Below are positions 1 to 10,800 of a DNA stretch of 64,000 nt, piece after piece. The first letter of the stretch is position 1; each line of letters opens with the position of its first letter. The translations under genes and the position numbers were made by a program. The notes beneath the pieces are model-generated. The model saw nothing but the letters and a program-made list of their open reading frames with translations, was not told where the DNA came from and did no database searches. This stretch comes from Blasia pusilla (Eukaryota; Marchantiophyta; Marchantiopsida; Blasiales). The stretch lies in assembly GCA_050084515.1 (NCBI GenBank), contig CM114272.1, forward strand, positions 4,774,001-4,838,000. Reading direction: 5' to 3'.

Positions 1-597
1 TTCAGACCGGTCATCATTAATCTGGACTTCTCCGACCACCCTGTAAGCGTTTCCACCACGAACCCTCTCATATCTCACGGTACCGCGAGCACCAGCAAGT
101 CCCCCGCTTCCACCGACGATTGCGAGCTCCTGGTTCCTCTGGTCTTCACCGTTCTCCAAGTTCCACAGACCACGGAGGTGCAGCTGAGCATTGGCTAACC
201 TCCTTCCCTGATCAGAATGGTCTCCTCGGTCGTTGATCTCCACGTCCTGGAACTGGATGCTAGAAACCTCGTGAACCTGCTTCTCGTTGGCGTAGAAGTA
301 GAGACCGCTGACGGTGGCTTGATGCTCGGAGTTGCGATCCTCTCTCTTTGTCGCCCTGTTGGAGAACACGACCCCACTGCCGGCCTCTCTGTCCCTGCCG
401 TTGTCCCTTCCATCGTTTGATCTGGGTCCGAAAACGTCCACCTCATTGGAATCGCGATCAGAATCTCCATCATCAGCCTGCTGCTGATATATCTCGAAGC
501 GGATGGTCTGGGCTCCACGTCTGTCGGCTTGCGCCACGCACAAGCTGGCGAGCATCACGCATCCGGCCAGAATCAAGAGCATGTTACCGCGGGCCAT
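1..597 (-). CDS. Dirigent-like secreted protein (DIR-a), 3' end cut by window edge
   Basis: The frame is open from ATG at 597 to the window edge and lacks only the last few codons. It starts with a signal peptide (MARGNMLLILAGCVMLAS, cleavage probably after AQA). An acidic, Arg/Asp-rich linker with GRDNGRDRE follows. The dirigent core then contains VSGLYFYAN and ELAIVGGSGGLAGARGTV, which correspond to the GRAQGLY and ELPIVGGTG-x-F-x-x-ARG motifs of the plant dirigent family. Dirigent proteins are secreted beta-barrels that steer phenoxy-radical coupling or related cyclisation; the substrate of this one cannot be read from sequence. Length (about 198 residues) fits the family. The start follows a leader-intron acceptor (CTGCAG, 608-613) and has context CACCATGG. 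It pairs head-to-head with the gene at 2834 and is duplicated at 38672-39271. Confidence 0.85.
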   Translation of the reverse strand, partial: MARGNMLLILAGCVMLASLCVAQADRRGAQTIRFEIYQQQADDGDSDRDSNEVDVFGPRSNDGRDNGRDREAGSGVVFSNRATKREDRNSEHQATVSGLYFYANEKQVHEVSSIQFQDVEINDRGDHSDQGRRLANAQLHLRGLWNLENGEDQRNQELAIVGGSGGLAGARGTVRYERVRGGNAYRVVGEVQINDDRSE

Positions 598-607
598 GGT
601 GACAAAT

Positions 608-1134
608 CTGCAGGCGGATGTAAGTCTGGACAAGCGTGTGATAAGTAATAATCACGGACACTGAATCATAGACCTTCACTAGACTAGAATCGAGTGTTGA
701 CCTCAGTTTCAGTACTCTCCAAACATACAAACATACACGACTGTCATGGAGGACATACCAATCGATATACTCTGAAATTGAAGAACTGTAGAATGATGAG
801 AAAATCAACCTAGAATACCAAGAGTTCCTTGAAAACTGTGGTCATTTTAATTGAAGGACCCAAGTGTGGTAAAAAGGCTCAATTCCAATGCTGCAGCTAG
901 AATAGCTCTCTTTCTTGAACTAGTGACGACATCGACGAATTAGGCTCAACTTATTATCGAACACCTAATTATATCGGTCTTGTACACCTTCGCAAAACTC
1001 ACATCTACTGCGTCCATTCATCAATCAAAGATAGAGAAAGGGGTTATTACAAGCGTATGGTTGCGGATGTAGATGGATCTCCAAAGCGCCACTGGAACTG
1101 GTGAATTGCATCTGAATCTTGACGGTTATTTATA
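608..1134 (-). promoter_or_regulatory. DIR-a leader intron and TATA box
   Basis: On the minus strand a TATAAATA box lies at 1127-1134. A short first exon ends before GTAATA (donor near 1050), and the intron closes with CCTGCAG at 608-613, ten bases before the ATG. The same layout is seen in the paralogues: the 39271 gene has donor GTAAGTAC, and the 47138 gene has GTAAGTGA. The homologous positions make a 5'-UTR intron of about 440 bp a firm inference. The region 598-1450 otherwise holds no coding sequence. Confidence 0.65.
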
Positions 1135-1970
1135 CGGACTCCGCTCATGGGCGCGTGGTACGTGCTGACAAAGAGTGGCTAATTTCAGCTAGCTAAGAAA
1201 CCAAGGCCATGTGTACAAGATACGTGGCACATACTTTTACAAACTAAGCCCAGATAAAGGAGTACGGCATGTATGGCACCGAATCTTCGAATACTACTAG
1301 AAATATTCTTAAGATAAGTCATGTGATAACGGATAGGCTGGATCCGCGACCTATGAGAAATGGCCGGTTGTACTGTGCCTGAAAATACCGGACGTAAGTC
1401 GTCCATCCAAGGATAAGCGGCCCGTCCAAGGATTTATTAGTAGAATGGTTCTATTCTCACCGTATGGTTATGGCGCAGTACTAAACTCGATTCGGGAAGC
1501 GATGCTTGCTTTCCACGAGGGAAGGTGTTCATACCTTCAAAGTGAAAGGAAAACACATCCGCTAAAAGGGAAAATCTAAGAATCCCGTCGGGAAATTTAC
1601 CGAATCGTGTAAGGAACTAAGAAATAATTCCATAGCTTACTTGGAGTTAGCCCGCGGGCCACTCCACAAACCTTATGTTTCTACTGAAAGGTTAAGAAAA
1701 GAACAGATATTGGTAGGCTGAGGTGCAACCAAGAATGTTGCAAATCTGGATCTCGGCCTCACCAGTAGTCATAGGATCAATCCAAGTCATGGAGTTGTAA
1801 GGAGGCCCATTTCACTGCCAGCACAAATGGGAAAGAACCTGATGAAGGATTCTTTTTGCTACTATTACTGCAGCCTGGCCGCTTGGGTGTTCCAATGACT
1901 CTATTTTGTATTCAATGGTCTAGAGAAGACTAAGCCATCAGAAACTTGCAATCTGAGAAGATAATTTCAA

Positions 1971-2126
1971 GAAAGTGACGGTGCGTGACAGTTTCACGCG
2001 CCGTTACTTTCGGTTGTAACGAGTGGACGGACTTCTACTCGTAGCAGCACGTATCATGGAAGGGAGAATATACTGCTCTTGGTTTGCACGAGCGGACTCC
2101 ACTCAAGACCGGAGTCAGCATAAATA
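1971..2126 (+). promoter_or_regulatory. DIR-b promoter block: palindrome and TATA box
   Basis: An imperfect palindrome at 1971-2011 (arms GAAAGTGACGGTGCGTGACA and TTTCACGCGCCGTTACTTTC) is followed by a conserved stretch of about 100 bp. A CATAAATA box lies at 2119-2126. The same block precedes the plus-strand genes at 41485 (palindrome 40659-40699) and 53063 (52357-52399). A single-arm, inverted copy lies at 4225-4385. Conservation between paralogous promoters marks it as the likely control region. The CACGCGC core resembles the CGCG box bound by CAMTA factors, which is only a suggestion. Confidence 0.6.
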
Positions 2127-2200
2127 CCCGTTGAGCTACGATACAATTCATCACTTGTACTTCAGCTTCCAGAACTATTCGAATCCTTGGTCAGAAGCTT

Positions 2201-2804
2201 GTAAGTGAACTCGTTCGAATCGGTCTTGTGTATGAGTTGGAGACAAGAATAAGTACTCTACATCTGAGTCTAGACCACTATTTATTACAAATGTCCATTG
2301 ATTGTCGTCCCTGTATATCATGCTAAACTCGTCTATGCCGTAACCACTGTTTCACTCTTGACGTTGCATAAGAGATTGTAACTTTCCAGTCTCCTACTCC
2401 ACACACTCTGCTGCAACATTTCAGATAGCTTTTTTCCTTCATTAGTCTCATCTCACTTCTAGTCTCTGAGGAAGGACTTTCCATGGGACCCCACGCTGCA
2501 TGACTGATGATGAGACTTTTAACTGCCATGGAGTCTAGTTTTACGAGGTCTTTACACTTCGAGAGGACGTGATGTGAGATTAATTCCAATTCCAGTTCAG
2601 TTTTGCGAGTATTGGACCTTGACCAAGAGTGCTCGATGTGAGATCAAAACTTAATCGAGTGAAGCATTCTACGGAACTTAAGCTAGCTACGCTACGATCC
2701 GTGATATATTTGAATTCTGCTTGCCGTCTACGAATGTATCATCGCTTTCTGATTGTGAGGTTGCAGGCACTACTTCAATCCTTAGTAATCGTATGCTTGT
2801 GCAG
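2201..2804 (+). other. 5'-UTR intron of DIR-b
   Basis: Donor AGCTT|GTAAGTG at 2201 and acceptor GCTTGTGCAG ending at 2804 bound an intron between the TATA-proximal first exon and the exon holding the ATG at 2834. The paralogue at 41485 has the same acceptor, and its donor is weakened to GTGGGT. Confidence 0.65.
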
Positions 2805-2833
2805 ATTCTAGAGATTATCACAAATTTGCAACC

Positions 2834-3436
2834 ATGACTCGCGGTAACATGCTCTTGATTCTGGCGGGCTGCGTAATGCTGGCGAGCGTGTGCCTGGTGC
2901 AAGCTGATGACAGACGTGAGAGGCAGACCGTCCGCTTCGAAATATATGAGCAGACCGATCGCGATTCTGATCGCGATTCCAACGAGGTCGAAGTGTTCGG
3001 ACCCAGATCCAACGGCGGCAGGGACAACGGCAGGGACAGAGACGCCGGCAGGGGTGTGGTGTACTCCAACAGGGCGACCAAGAGGGAGGATCGCAACTCG
3101 GAGCACCAAGCCACCGTCAGCGGTCTCTACTTTTACGCCAACGAGAACCAGGTTCATGAGGTTTCCAGCATCCAGTTCCAGGACGTCGAGATCAATGACC
3201 AGGGAGACAGATCTGACCAGGGTAGGAGATTCGCCAATGCTGAGCTCCACCTCCGCGGCCTGTGGAACTTGGAGAACGGTCAGGACCAGAGGAATCAGGA
3301 GCTCGCCATTGTCGGTGGAAGCGGGGGACTTGCTGGCGCGCGGGGTACCGTGAGATACGAGAGGGTTCATGGTGGAGACGCTTACAGGGTGGTCGGGGAG
3401 GTCGAGATTAACGATGATGTGTCTCAGTTGCACTAG
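2834..3436 (+). CDS. Dirigent-like secreted protein (DIR-b), intact
   Basis: This is a 200-residue open frame ending in TAG. The signal peptide is MTRGNMLLILAGCVMLASV, followed by a charged linker (residues about 35-80, with GRDNGRDRDAG). The dirigent core contains VSGLYFYANENQVHEVSS, the LHLRGLWNLENGQD region, and ELAIVGGSGGLAGARGTV near residues 160-177, and the protein ends NDDVSQLH. Dirigent proteins are extracellular and guide stereoselective coupling or ring closure; the actual reaction is unknown here. The start is the first ATG after the leader-intron acceptor, and its position is conserved in all paralogues. It diverges from DIR-a and has poly(A) signal AATAAA at 3681. It is probably functional, because no lesion is visible. 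Confidence 0.88.
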   Translation: MTRGNMLLILAGCVMLASVCLVQADDRRERQTVRFEIYEQTDRDSDRDSNEVEVFGPRSNGGRDNGRDRDAGRGVVYSNRATKREDRNSEHQATVSGLYFYANENQVHEVSSIQFQDVEINDQGDRSDQGRRFANAELHLRGLWNLENGQDQRNQELAIVGGSGGLAGARGTVRYERVHGGDAYRVVGEVEINDDVSQLH

Positions 3437-3680
3437 TAACTCTAGAATGAGAGGCTGGCCTGTGATTTGTCCGATCCAGGACGCATTTCCATCTGGGGGA
3501 AGATTGGCATTAGAAGAATGTGTTGGGCTCGGCAGATCCTACATAGCTTCGATTTGTGGGTTGCATAGAGATAGAGCTAGATTCGTGTCAAGGAGTTGCG
3601 TAGTTTCTCCGGATGGGAGGCGTTCTCTGTTATCTTGTTCGTGTGTTATCTGTGAACCACATTCCAATTTCTCACGAGAC

Positions 3681-3686
3681 AATAAA
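3681..3686 (+). terminator. Poly(A) signal of DIR-b
   Basis: AATAAA lies 245 bases after the stop codon. A matching AATAAA follows the paralogue at 42311-42316. Confidence 0.5.
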
Positions 3687-3689
3687 TCA

Positions 3690-4224
3690 TGAATCTATCT
3701 TCTTCTTGCTTTGTTCATATCCATGCAGCTCTCTTTTGAGAAGTTACATGGCACGGATCTTGCACTCTCAATTCTGTTCGCTCTACTTTGAAGGCATAGT
3801 AGAGCACTGTTAGATAAATAAAATTTTTGTCACGTCGCTCAGCCGGTTGTCGAACCTCCTTTCGAGCGTGGGCGACGCAGCCCTGAGATGTCACTCACTT
3901 TCTATTTCTTTGTCCTTGTTTCCTTGATTGTACTGTCAGTGAGTCGATTTAGGGTCGCGAATATGTGAGGTGAGATGAAATTCTGTGGCGATAATCGAAG
4001 CCGTGGGAAGAGAGTAGTCTAGCATCAATTATGGAATAACGCAGAGAAGGTGTACGAAACCCGTGATTGGATCGTTATCCAAGTAGGTCAGGTATCTTTT
4101 TACATGTTAGATATGTAAAAGGTCATCGTATCATTTGGGAAGCACTTGGAACCTTATGTCTAATGCTTAGAGCTTATGTCTAATGCTTGAGAGCAAGGCT
4201 TTTGAGATGTCAAGGTTGAGGAAG
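3690..4224. other. Non-coding stretch downstream of DIR-b
   Basis: No coding pattern, RNA gene or transposon end is recognised here. It is probably the 3' flank of DIR-b. Confidence 0.4.
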
Positions 4225-4385
4225 AAGTGATGACGTGGGTATTTATATTGACTCCGGTCTAGAGGGAAGTCCGCTCGTGCAGGCCAAAAGTGGTATATTC
4301 CCGCCTCCAAGACACGTGTTTCTCGTAGTAGAAGTCCGTCACCTTGTAACAACCGAGAGTAACGGCGCGTGAGGCCTGCAAAGTG
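4225..4385 (-). promoter_or_regulatory. Inverted orphan copy of the DIR plus-type promoter
   Basis: Read on the minus strand, this matches the DIR-b upstream block in order: CACGCGCCGTTACT, then GGACGGACTTCTACT, CACGAGCGGACT, and GACCGGAGTCA just before ATAAATACCC. No dirigent reading frame follows on the minus strand, so it is a detached promoter. Confidence 0.55.
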
Positions 4386-4681
4386 AACCAGATACGTGAG
4401 TATGGCATGCAGATACACGACCACGGCCTCTCTGACTACAGATAGGAATTTACACTTCGACATGGTATCGTTCTTGTGTCAAATTCGACTTTCACATCTT
4501 TCTACGAATGTTCAATTCAAGACAATATCGATTGGTATGTCCTCCCCGTTTGTACAGTTTGGAGAGGACTGAAACTGAGGTTTACACTCTACCCTCCTCT
4601 TATTGAGTGAAGGTCTAAGACATCGAGTCTACGTTCATTGTCCGTTATTCTTACTAATCACATGCTTGTCGCTATTGTGGA

Positions 4682-4742
4682 AGGGGGGGACTTGCTGGCG
4701 CGCGGGATACCGTGAGATATGAGAGGGTTCGTGGAGGAAATG
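4682..4742 (+). pseudogene. Dirigent C-terminal fragment
   Basis: A short stretch encodes GGLAGA-x-DTVRYERVRGG, matching the end of the dirigent core in the same orientation. It is preceded and followed by unrelated sequence. It is a relic of about 60 bp left by duplication or deletion. Confidence 0.6.
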
Positions 4743-4757
4743 GTAGATCCTACTGTT

Positions 4758-4853
4758 GCTATCAGTTGTGGGTTGCGTTCGCAACTGACAGCTGGTTTGA
4801 GTAGAGCTATCAGTTGTGGGTTACGTTCGCAACTCACAGCTGGTTTGAGTAGA
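4758..4853. repeat. Two tandem 48-bp repeats
   Basis: The unit begins GCTATCAGTTGTGGGTT and is repeated once with two substitutions. Each unit contains a small hairpin (AGTTG...CAACT). Confidence 0.85.
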
Positions 4854-4929
4854 GATAGAGCGAGATTCGGAGGAGTTACACTACCTCTCCTGACGGAGGG
4901 ATTACTTATAATCGGTTGCTTCTAGGAAG

Positions 4930-5434
4930 AAGCACGAGGGGCTTTCACCCATTTCTCAAGAAAAAATAAACCATATCATTCACTTACGCATATCAGTATA
5001 AATCAGAGGTCGCTGGTTCTTGTCGCTCGAGCTGAGAGTCATAGCATAAGACCATATGTGACTTCACTAATATGCTTCAAACCTTGTGCAATCTCCTTTT
5101 AGATTGAGTGTAGGTTGCGCTTTTCAGAGTGGATACATCTCTTCCGAGTTTTTATTTGTTTCCGTGAAGGGAGGTGGAGATTCTTCGTTAACATACACTT
5201 AGTCAAGCCCGACTAAATGTCTCTTTCAAGGAATGATCCAAACCTTCTACTCCACATAAATGGTTGAATTAATTATGGGATTCGAAACAAAGGGAAATCT
5301 AAACTTATCAAGCTAAATCTAAACTCTAATTCTGCCCTTTCCCTACATAGTCATGGAACCCCCACCCTTTCCCTTACCTTCATGATACCACGAATCATCG
5401 GGGACCGGTTACCTTCCTAATCCGTGGTGATTCG
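4930..5434. other. No gene recognised
   Basis: AT-rich sequence without a supported gene. It might include the decayed 3' end of gypsy-2, but no LTR boundary could be identified. Confidence 0.3.
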
Positions 5435-5480
5435 ACCATGTTAGCTGGTTCGAATCGTCATTCGAACCAGCTAACATGGT
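5435..5480. repeat. Fold-back palindrome, 20-bp arms, 6-base loop
   Basis: The left arm ACCATGTTAGCTGGTTCGAA is exactly complementary to 5461-5480. The loop is TCGTCA. The structure resembles the palindrome at 41629-41676, where it is clearly a local mutation and not a functional site. Confidence 0.9.
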
Positions 5481-5907
5481 TACCCAGAAAATTCTTCCGG
5501 GTCCCTAAGTTCCGAGACGTAGGCACATGATCAATGAGCGACGGGCTAGGCTGTATACAAGTGTCTTTATAGCTATGTGAGGTCAAGCTATCAGGCCGCC
5601 CTAATTTCCCGCATCCCCGCCTCCACCAACCATTGTCCAAACCTCGTTAAGATACAAGGTTGGTATGCCGCGCTTTTGGGACTCAATTTCTTATGGTCGG
5701 CTTATGCTTGGTTTCTAAGAGCGTTTGAGTGGACTTCTCATTTGCTGCCAAGGGAGCGCCTTAAGCGGTTCCCAAGTAGCCTCCGCCCCCACCGGATAGG
5801 CCCATCGGCATAGACCCTAAACGTTGAAACCGACCTTCACGATCCTTGAGTATCTCCTCCACTCCTACATATCTGGTAAGGCCTCCAAAACAAGGTGCCA
5901 CTTTTGT

Positions 5908-7266
5908 TCACTTTTGGTCAAAATCATCAACAAACTCTTTTAACAAGGAAACATGGAAGACCATATGATAGCTTTTCATAATGGTAGGCATACAGCTTTT
6001 CATAATGGTAGGCATAATGGTGGACTCATACAGCAATTTGGCGACTCGCCTCAAAATAGTGTAAGGTCCTTCCGCACATGGCCCACGGGGAAATAAAAAT
6101 TCTTCGTTTTCAACCAAACCTTGACCTGATACTCAATGTCTCTTCTATGCTGGTTGGCTTGTTTGGCGTATCGAGTCCGAGCGTGCACCATGTTAGCTTT
6201 GGCGAGATCCAAAACAAATCCATTCACATTAAAAAACTCATTGACTTCGGCCTGGCAGGCGCCTTGGATCACTTTTCCTCATTCCACATGAATAAGGCTA
6301 AGGGTATTAGCGGCAAGTGGCGGCCTCGATAAACCAACTCTAATGAAGCTAGCCCTGTGGTGAGCTAGCGGCTGGACTTATAAGAAAACTCCAGCAAAGT
6401 CAGCTGGTTCACGGAATCTGTTTGATCGCCAACAATATAGTTGCGCAAGCCTTGTTCCAAAACTTGGTTCACGCGTTCGGTTTGGCCCGTCCGTTTGCGG
6501 ATGATAGGCGGTGCTTAACTTAAGATTAGTTCCTAGGTGCTTGAACAATTGCATCCAAAATTGAGAGGTGAACCTCGTATCTCGGTCACTCACAATGTCT
6601 CTTGGGAGTCCATGCAACCAAAACACATGCGCCAAGAATAATTCAGCAGTACCCGCGGCGGTTATGGTTTCCTTGCAAGGTACACAGTGACCTTGCTTGT
6701 TTAACCGATCACATACTACCTAAATTGTGTCCCAACCATCAATCATGGGGATTCCAACCACAAAATCCATGCTCAATGACTCCCAAATACCTTCGCAAAT
6801 GGGCAGCGGGTGAAGTGATCCCGCTGGTTTTCTATAATCCACTCTATGTTGTTGACATGCAACTCACGAAGATACAAAATCGCTCATGTCTGAACTCAGC
6901 CTGGGCCATCAGAATTTGCTTCTAGCGTCCGCTCTCTATCTCCATGAGCGGCAAGCTCACAGTCATGACATTCTACCAAAAATCTGCGTTCTAAGCTCGC
7001 CGGCCGGCACATATAAGTGGTCTTGTTTAAACAGCCAAAGCCTATCGCGACACTATAACTTTTTGGCCTTGCTCTCCCCAAGCACCAGAAGCTGCCACTC
7101 GATGGTTTTTTAATCTCCCTCGGTGGCACTACGAATCCGATCGAGTAGATCCTGTTCCACAAGCCGAGACATCGGCCGGTTAACTTTGTGGCTCAAGGCG
7201 TCGGCGGGAACATGTTCCTTGCCTTTCTTGGAGTACCATATTACATGATATTATTAGTAGCAATAT
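5908..7266 (-). pseudogene. Gypsy-2 pol 3' part: RNase H end, integrase, C-terminus
   Basis: On the minus strand the order is: the RNase H end, YSKKGKEHVPADALSHK (compare PGKEN-x-x-ADALSR); an H2C2-like zinc region with FLVECHDCELAAHGD; the integrase core with LPRDIVSDRDTRFTSQFW and STAYHPQTDGPNR; and the C-terminal part ending HMVFHVSLLKEFV, equal to the usual IHNVFHVSLLK. This core inserts element cDNA into the host. Frameshifts and stops separate the blocks. A 24-bp in-frame tandem duplication (MPTIMKS, about 5970-6017) lies before FHVSLLK. Confidence 0.8.
7262..7266. repeat. Left target duplication of gypsy-1 (AATAT)
   Basis: AATAT at 7262-7266 pairs with AATAG at 24314-24318 on the other side of gypsy-1. 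One mismatch is expected after ageing. Removing gypsy-1 plus one copy rejoins the gypsy-2 RNase H frame. Confidence 0.55.
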
Positions 7267-8267
7267 TTTCATGCGCCTACTCTCCTTGAACGTCAATCTT
7301 AGTGTTGCGGAAGCGTACGTTCACTAGGACACGCTCTCATCGCCCACCTGCACCCAAACACACTCACGTTAGTCTGGCTTTGGGTCCTGCGGCCTTCCAA
7401 CCTACCGAGTCCCCAACTCGGCATCTCACCAAGCTCAACCTCCCCTCATTCCTAGGTTCCCAACACGGAAAGTCCTTCAAGACTTGGAATAGACTTTTTG
7501 GTTAGTCCAAGAATCTAAAACAGCAGTTGCGTGCCTAACGGCTCCAACTGTTCAACAAACCTCGAGCAAGTTCCTAACTGGGATCCCGATAATTGAGTCG
7601 CGGGTTGGAATCCAAGAGAAATCTCTAAAATTCACCTCAATAGACTTGGTTCAGGTTTTCAAACCCAACTCCAAACTTTGATCCGTTCCATGCCCTTCAG
7701 CCGCCCCGTGGCGCCCAAAGTGGAGTTCAAGTCCCAAGCACCCTTGGAGACCTTCCCCTTTACTAGTCCTTCTTGGGATCTCCGCTAATCCCCCCATCTT
7801 TGGAAAAGGATGGTCGGGCCCTTCATTGTGGCCCTCAACCCGACTCTACTTACAGTCGTTTTCGGGTCATTTCTCGACCGCTACTGGTGCGTTTGTCAAG
7901 ATCTTTAGTGCGTCTGAAAAAGCTTTCCATATGGTTCCACATCATTCTTATTCATCCCAAACTCATCTTGGAACTAAAATTAATGGCCACAAATACAGTC
8001 GGAAACTCTCAAACGCTAATGGCGTCCCAAATCCGGATTTCTTCCTTTGGTAGTCCACCTCCTAGACTTGACTCCTCCCAAGTCTTGATCCGCGTTTGGT
8101 CCACATTTCTGAGTCGCAACCACAACATATGAAACGCGAAGCCTTGCTTGCATCTCGTCTCCTGTCTCTTCTCTGAGAGCACTCCAACGCGCAAACCATC
8201 TTAGTTTGAGCCCGCTAGTATTCTGATGTTTCGCTTTGGCGCTCGTTTGGTCATGAGGGTCGCGACA
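7267..8267 (-). repeat. 3' LTR of gypsy-1
   Basis: It aligns end to end with the LTRs at 11251-12250 and 23311-24313; shared landmarks include TGTTGCGGAAGCGTACGTTC and the end GTCGCGACA. Its outer terminus has decayed (TTTCATGCGCC where the solo LTR has TGTCGCGCCCC). Minus-strand sequence just inside it (AAAGATAGCTGAG) is purine-rich, as expected of a polypurine tract. Confidence 0.75.
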
Positions 8268-9189
8268 CTCAGCTATCTTTAGAGGTTGATGCCCTCATCA
8301 ATAAAAACCTTTGTTATGTCAAGTCTCGAGTGCATCCTATCCCTTGACATCTGTGATACCCATAATTTTGTACTGTTGAAGAATATATCTTTTTATTCAA
8401 CGAAGACTCTTATATATTATGATTTTGATTATGATTATTTATTATTATGAGGAAGAATGAGTGAATCACGAAGCTCTTGGGACAAGGCAGAGAGATGGAA
8501 GATCAAGGATTTGCCTTAGAGGAGAGGAAAACGCAAAGAAAGAAGCTTAACGAAGCTCAACGAAGATGTACGAAGCTTTGTCTATGAAGTACTTCGCTAC
8601 ATAACAAAGCATCACAAAGAAAAGAAGAAAGAAGTACTTCGCTCTTGTACGAAGCACAAAGCACCGGAAATAAGAACAAAGCATGGAGTACTTCGTCCTC
8701 ATGAAGTCCAACAAAGCAAAGCTAAGAAGGAGTGTGATTTCAAGCAACACATGTTAGAACAGTTAAACTAGGAAAGGGCGCGACCCTTTGTATCAAATTG
8801 GTAGTTAGAACAGTTTTGTACCGCGGATTCATAGGGATCGTAGGAAAAGCTAAGAGAACCATAGATCTAGGTAGTTAGAAATAGTGAAGAGACACTAGCT
8901 TCATCAAGAATGTTTCGAATCTTTGGATCACTTCCACTCTAGCGAATATTTAAGAAGCAAGGCAGAAGCCATAATCATCATTCTCTTACGAAGTCCTTAT
9001 GTTGTAGGAATGGTCCGAGCAAGAGAGTAGTACCCTCTCGAGCTTGTATACACTTTGAAGCTTTCTTGTTCTTGATGGAGTAGTAAAGCAATCATTCATT
9101 CATTCTGATGTGCGATGCTTATGTCTGAGTATTATTTTTGGGTCTGTAGAGTGAAGAGTGAATCAGGCGAACCTTTCTCATCAGTGAAA
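8268..9189. other. Unassigned stretch between gypsy-1 LTR and element A
   Basis: No protein is recognised. TGTGATACCC at about 8350 resembles a gypsy-type LTR start, and AGTACTTCG recurs three times (about 8590-8695). It may be a third LTR or the 3' internal end of gypsy-1; neither could be confirmed. Confidence 0.3.
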
Positions 9190-9197
9190 GGGGGCTG

Positions 9198-9260
9198 GTA
9201 TTATGGCATGAGAGAGTAAGAGAGGAGAGGAAGAGAGGAAGAGAGGAGAGTCTCTCTTCA
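9198..9260. repeat. Purine-rich subterminal tract of element A
   Basis: A run of GAGAGGA/AGAGAGG units just inside the terminus. Matching tracts lie inside both ends of element B (about 25779-25820 and 35755-35795, inverted), so it belongs to the terminal inverted repeat region. Confidence 0.65.
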
Positions 9261-9959
9261 AAAAAAAGGGCCAAATCCGCCTCCTCTCTTCAAAAATTTT
9301 TGACGTATTTGAAATTTTTGTTTGCTTTATTCAGGAAATCTTTAGAAGAGAGTATTTAGTGGTCCACATTTGGCCCTAAAAAAACCTCCTCTTTCCAGGG
9401 GGCGAGATAAAGGAGACATCATAAGACCACCCTAAACATTTTTCCATCATTCTCCATGTGAGCCTAAGTTTCTTTACATTCCCTCTCTCGGTCAACAAAA
9501 AGCAGTGCCCTTGGTATTTTTGTTGGAGGACCATCCGGATGGGTACCTCTCTTTCTGCAGGGATTGTTGCATGCATCATGGCCTCCCCTAAATTGCCCCA
9601 TAACCAACTTTCTATCAGTTATGAATGGTGTCTGCTCAAGACCAACTTTCTGAAATGTGAACAAATCAGATCCTAAGGCTGAGAAACCAAGAAGCTGCAC
9701 CCCTCACAACCCGTAAGAAAGCTCACCATAAGAAAGGAAAGATTTTTAGAAGTGATTTTCTTCCACCCTGCACCCACGACGATCTAACGGGTTGGGAATC
9801 CGAAACGGCAATCCGACAGATAGTAGGAATCCTGCACATCTTAGACAAGAAAAGAAGCCTACAACTGGTTGGACGAATAAAGAGGAACGAGCCAAAAGTC
9901 AAGAAGCCCGCCACAATGCGTCAGAAGTTGGTCTCACCGGGATAGAGTCCGATCACTCA

Positions 9960-10800
9960 AGCAGTCAACCTGTCGGAATCCGACAGGTTGCCTGGAAATG
10001 GTTAAAAAGTTGCAGTGGGCAAAAAGCAAAAAGTTGCAACTCGTCGGAATCATACGGGTTGCAGAATTGTAATTCTGAGTAGCTAAAAGAACACAATCCA
10101 CAAGTCCAAAAACATATTCCAGCAAACTTTTACAAACACCATTATGGGTTGAAAAAATATCGTCCTTTATTACCTCCGAAGGAACCTCGGAAATGTACAT
10201 TTCACCTAGTCTATGATTTCTTCAGCCTCGTCATCTACAAATTTACTCCTAACTCTCCTCGGTGACAATACCAAAGGAATGTCCTGGGATACAAAAGGCT
10301 CCTCTGGCCGATTGTAGACGGGGATCGAAAATGTTGGCGAATTCGAGAGCCTTGGCCCCCCCCTAGGTACACCATAACGGTCCCATGTAACCTGATTTGA
10401 GTCCCACCGCCTTCCTCGGCAGTATACCTTGTACGCTCTGCAATGTGACACCCATCGAGTATCAATATCTGCTCCATCCCCGGTAATACCATTATGGCAA
10501 TCGCACAGGTAGAAGGAATCCAACACGTCTGAGAGAAGAAAATAAGCCTACGCCTCCCTTTACGAGTTGAGGGGAAGGTGCCAAGGGAAGAAGCCAGCCA
10601 GACTGCCTCTTAAGTTGGACCAACAGGGAAAGAGTCCGATCAGGCAACCTGTCGAAATCTGACAGGTTGCCTGGAAGTGGTAAAAAAGGTGCAGTGGTCA
10701 AAAAGTGAAAAGTTGCAAGCAGGAGAAATCCGACGGGTTGCAGTGGTCATAAAGTGAAAAGTTGCAAGCAAGAGAAATCCGACGGGTTGCAAAATAGAAG
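9960..10800. repeat. Palindrome units in the 3' flank of the element A accessory gene
   Basis: Units include CAACCTGTCGGA/TCCGACAGGTTG at about 9967-9991, one at 10640-10672, and a tandem 57-bp duplication at about 10687-10796 each ending AAATCCGACGGGTTGCA. Two regions of 150-550 bp between them hold no unit. Confidence 0.7.
10206..10526 (-). pseudogene. Duplicated 3' tail region of the accessory gene (element A)
   Basis: This 106-codon minus-strand frame ends RRVRSKFVDDEAEEIID and a stop. The counterpart in element B (34403-34722) ends RRVRSTFVDDEAKEIID. Both resemble the probable true C-terminus of the accessory gene (FDDEAEEFIE at 34005-34035), so the gene's tail appears to be duplicated downstream of itself. 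A different frame upstream (HIAERTRYTAEEGGGTQIRL) is also open in both copies, so the ancestral frame is uncertain. No function is recognised. Confidence 0.4.

Noticed and set aside
195-518. Open frame inside DIR-a (Arg/Ser/Thr-rich), with similar ones at 2907-3353, 38875-39087, 46577-47071 and 50726-51130
   Set aside because: Shadow frames of the dirigent coding sequence. They recur only because the genes are paralogous, and the dirigent frame carries the signal peptide and family motifs.
4167-4463. 98-codon minus-strand frame as a gene
   Set aside because: It overlaps an inverted dirigent promoter copy and has no protein similarity to anything in the window.
8350-9189. Third LTR starting TGTGATACCC
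   Set aside because: Only the start looks right. No matching partner, primer site or duplication could be found by eye.
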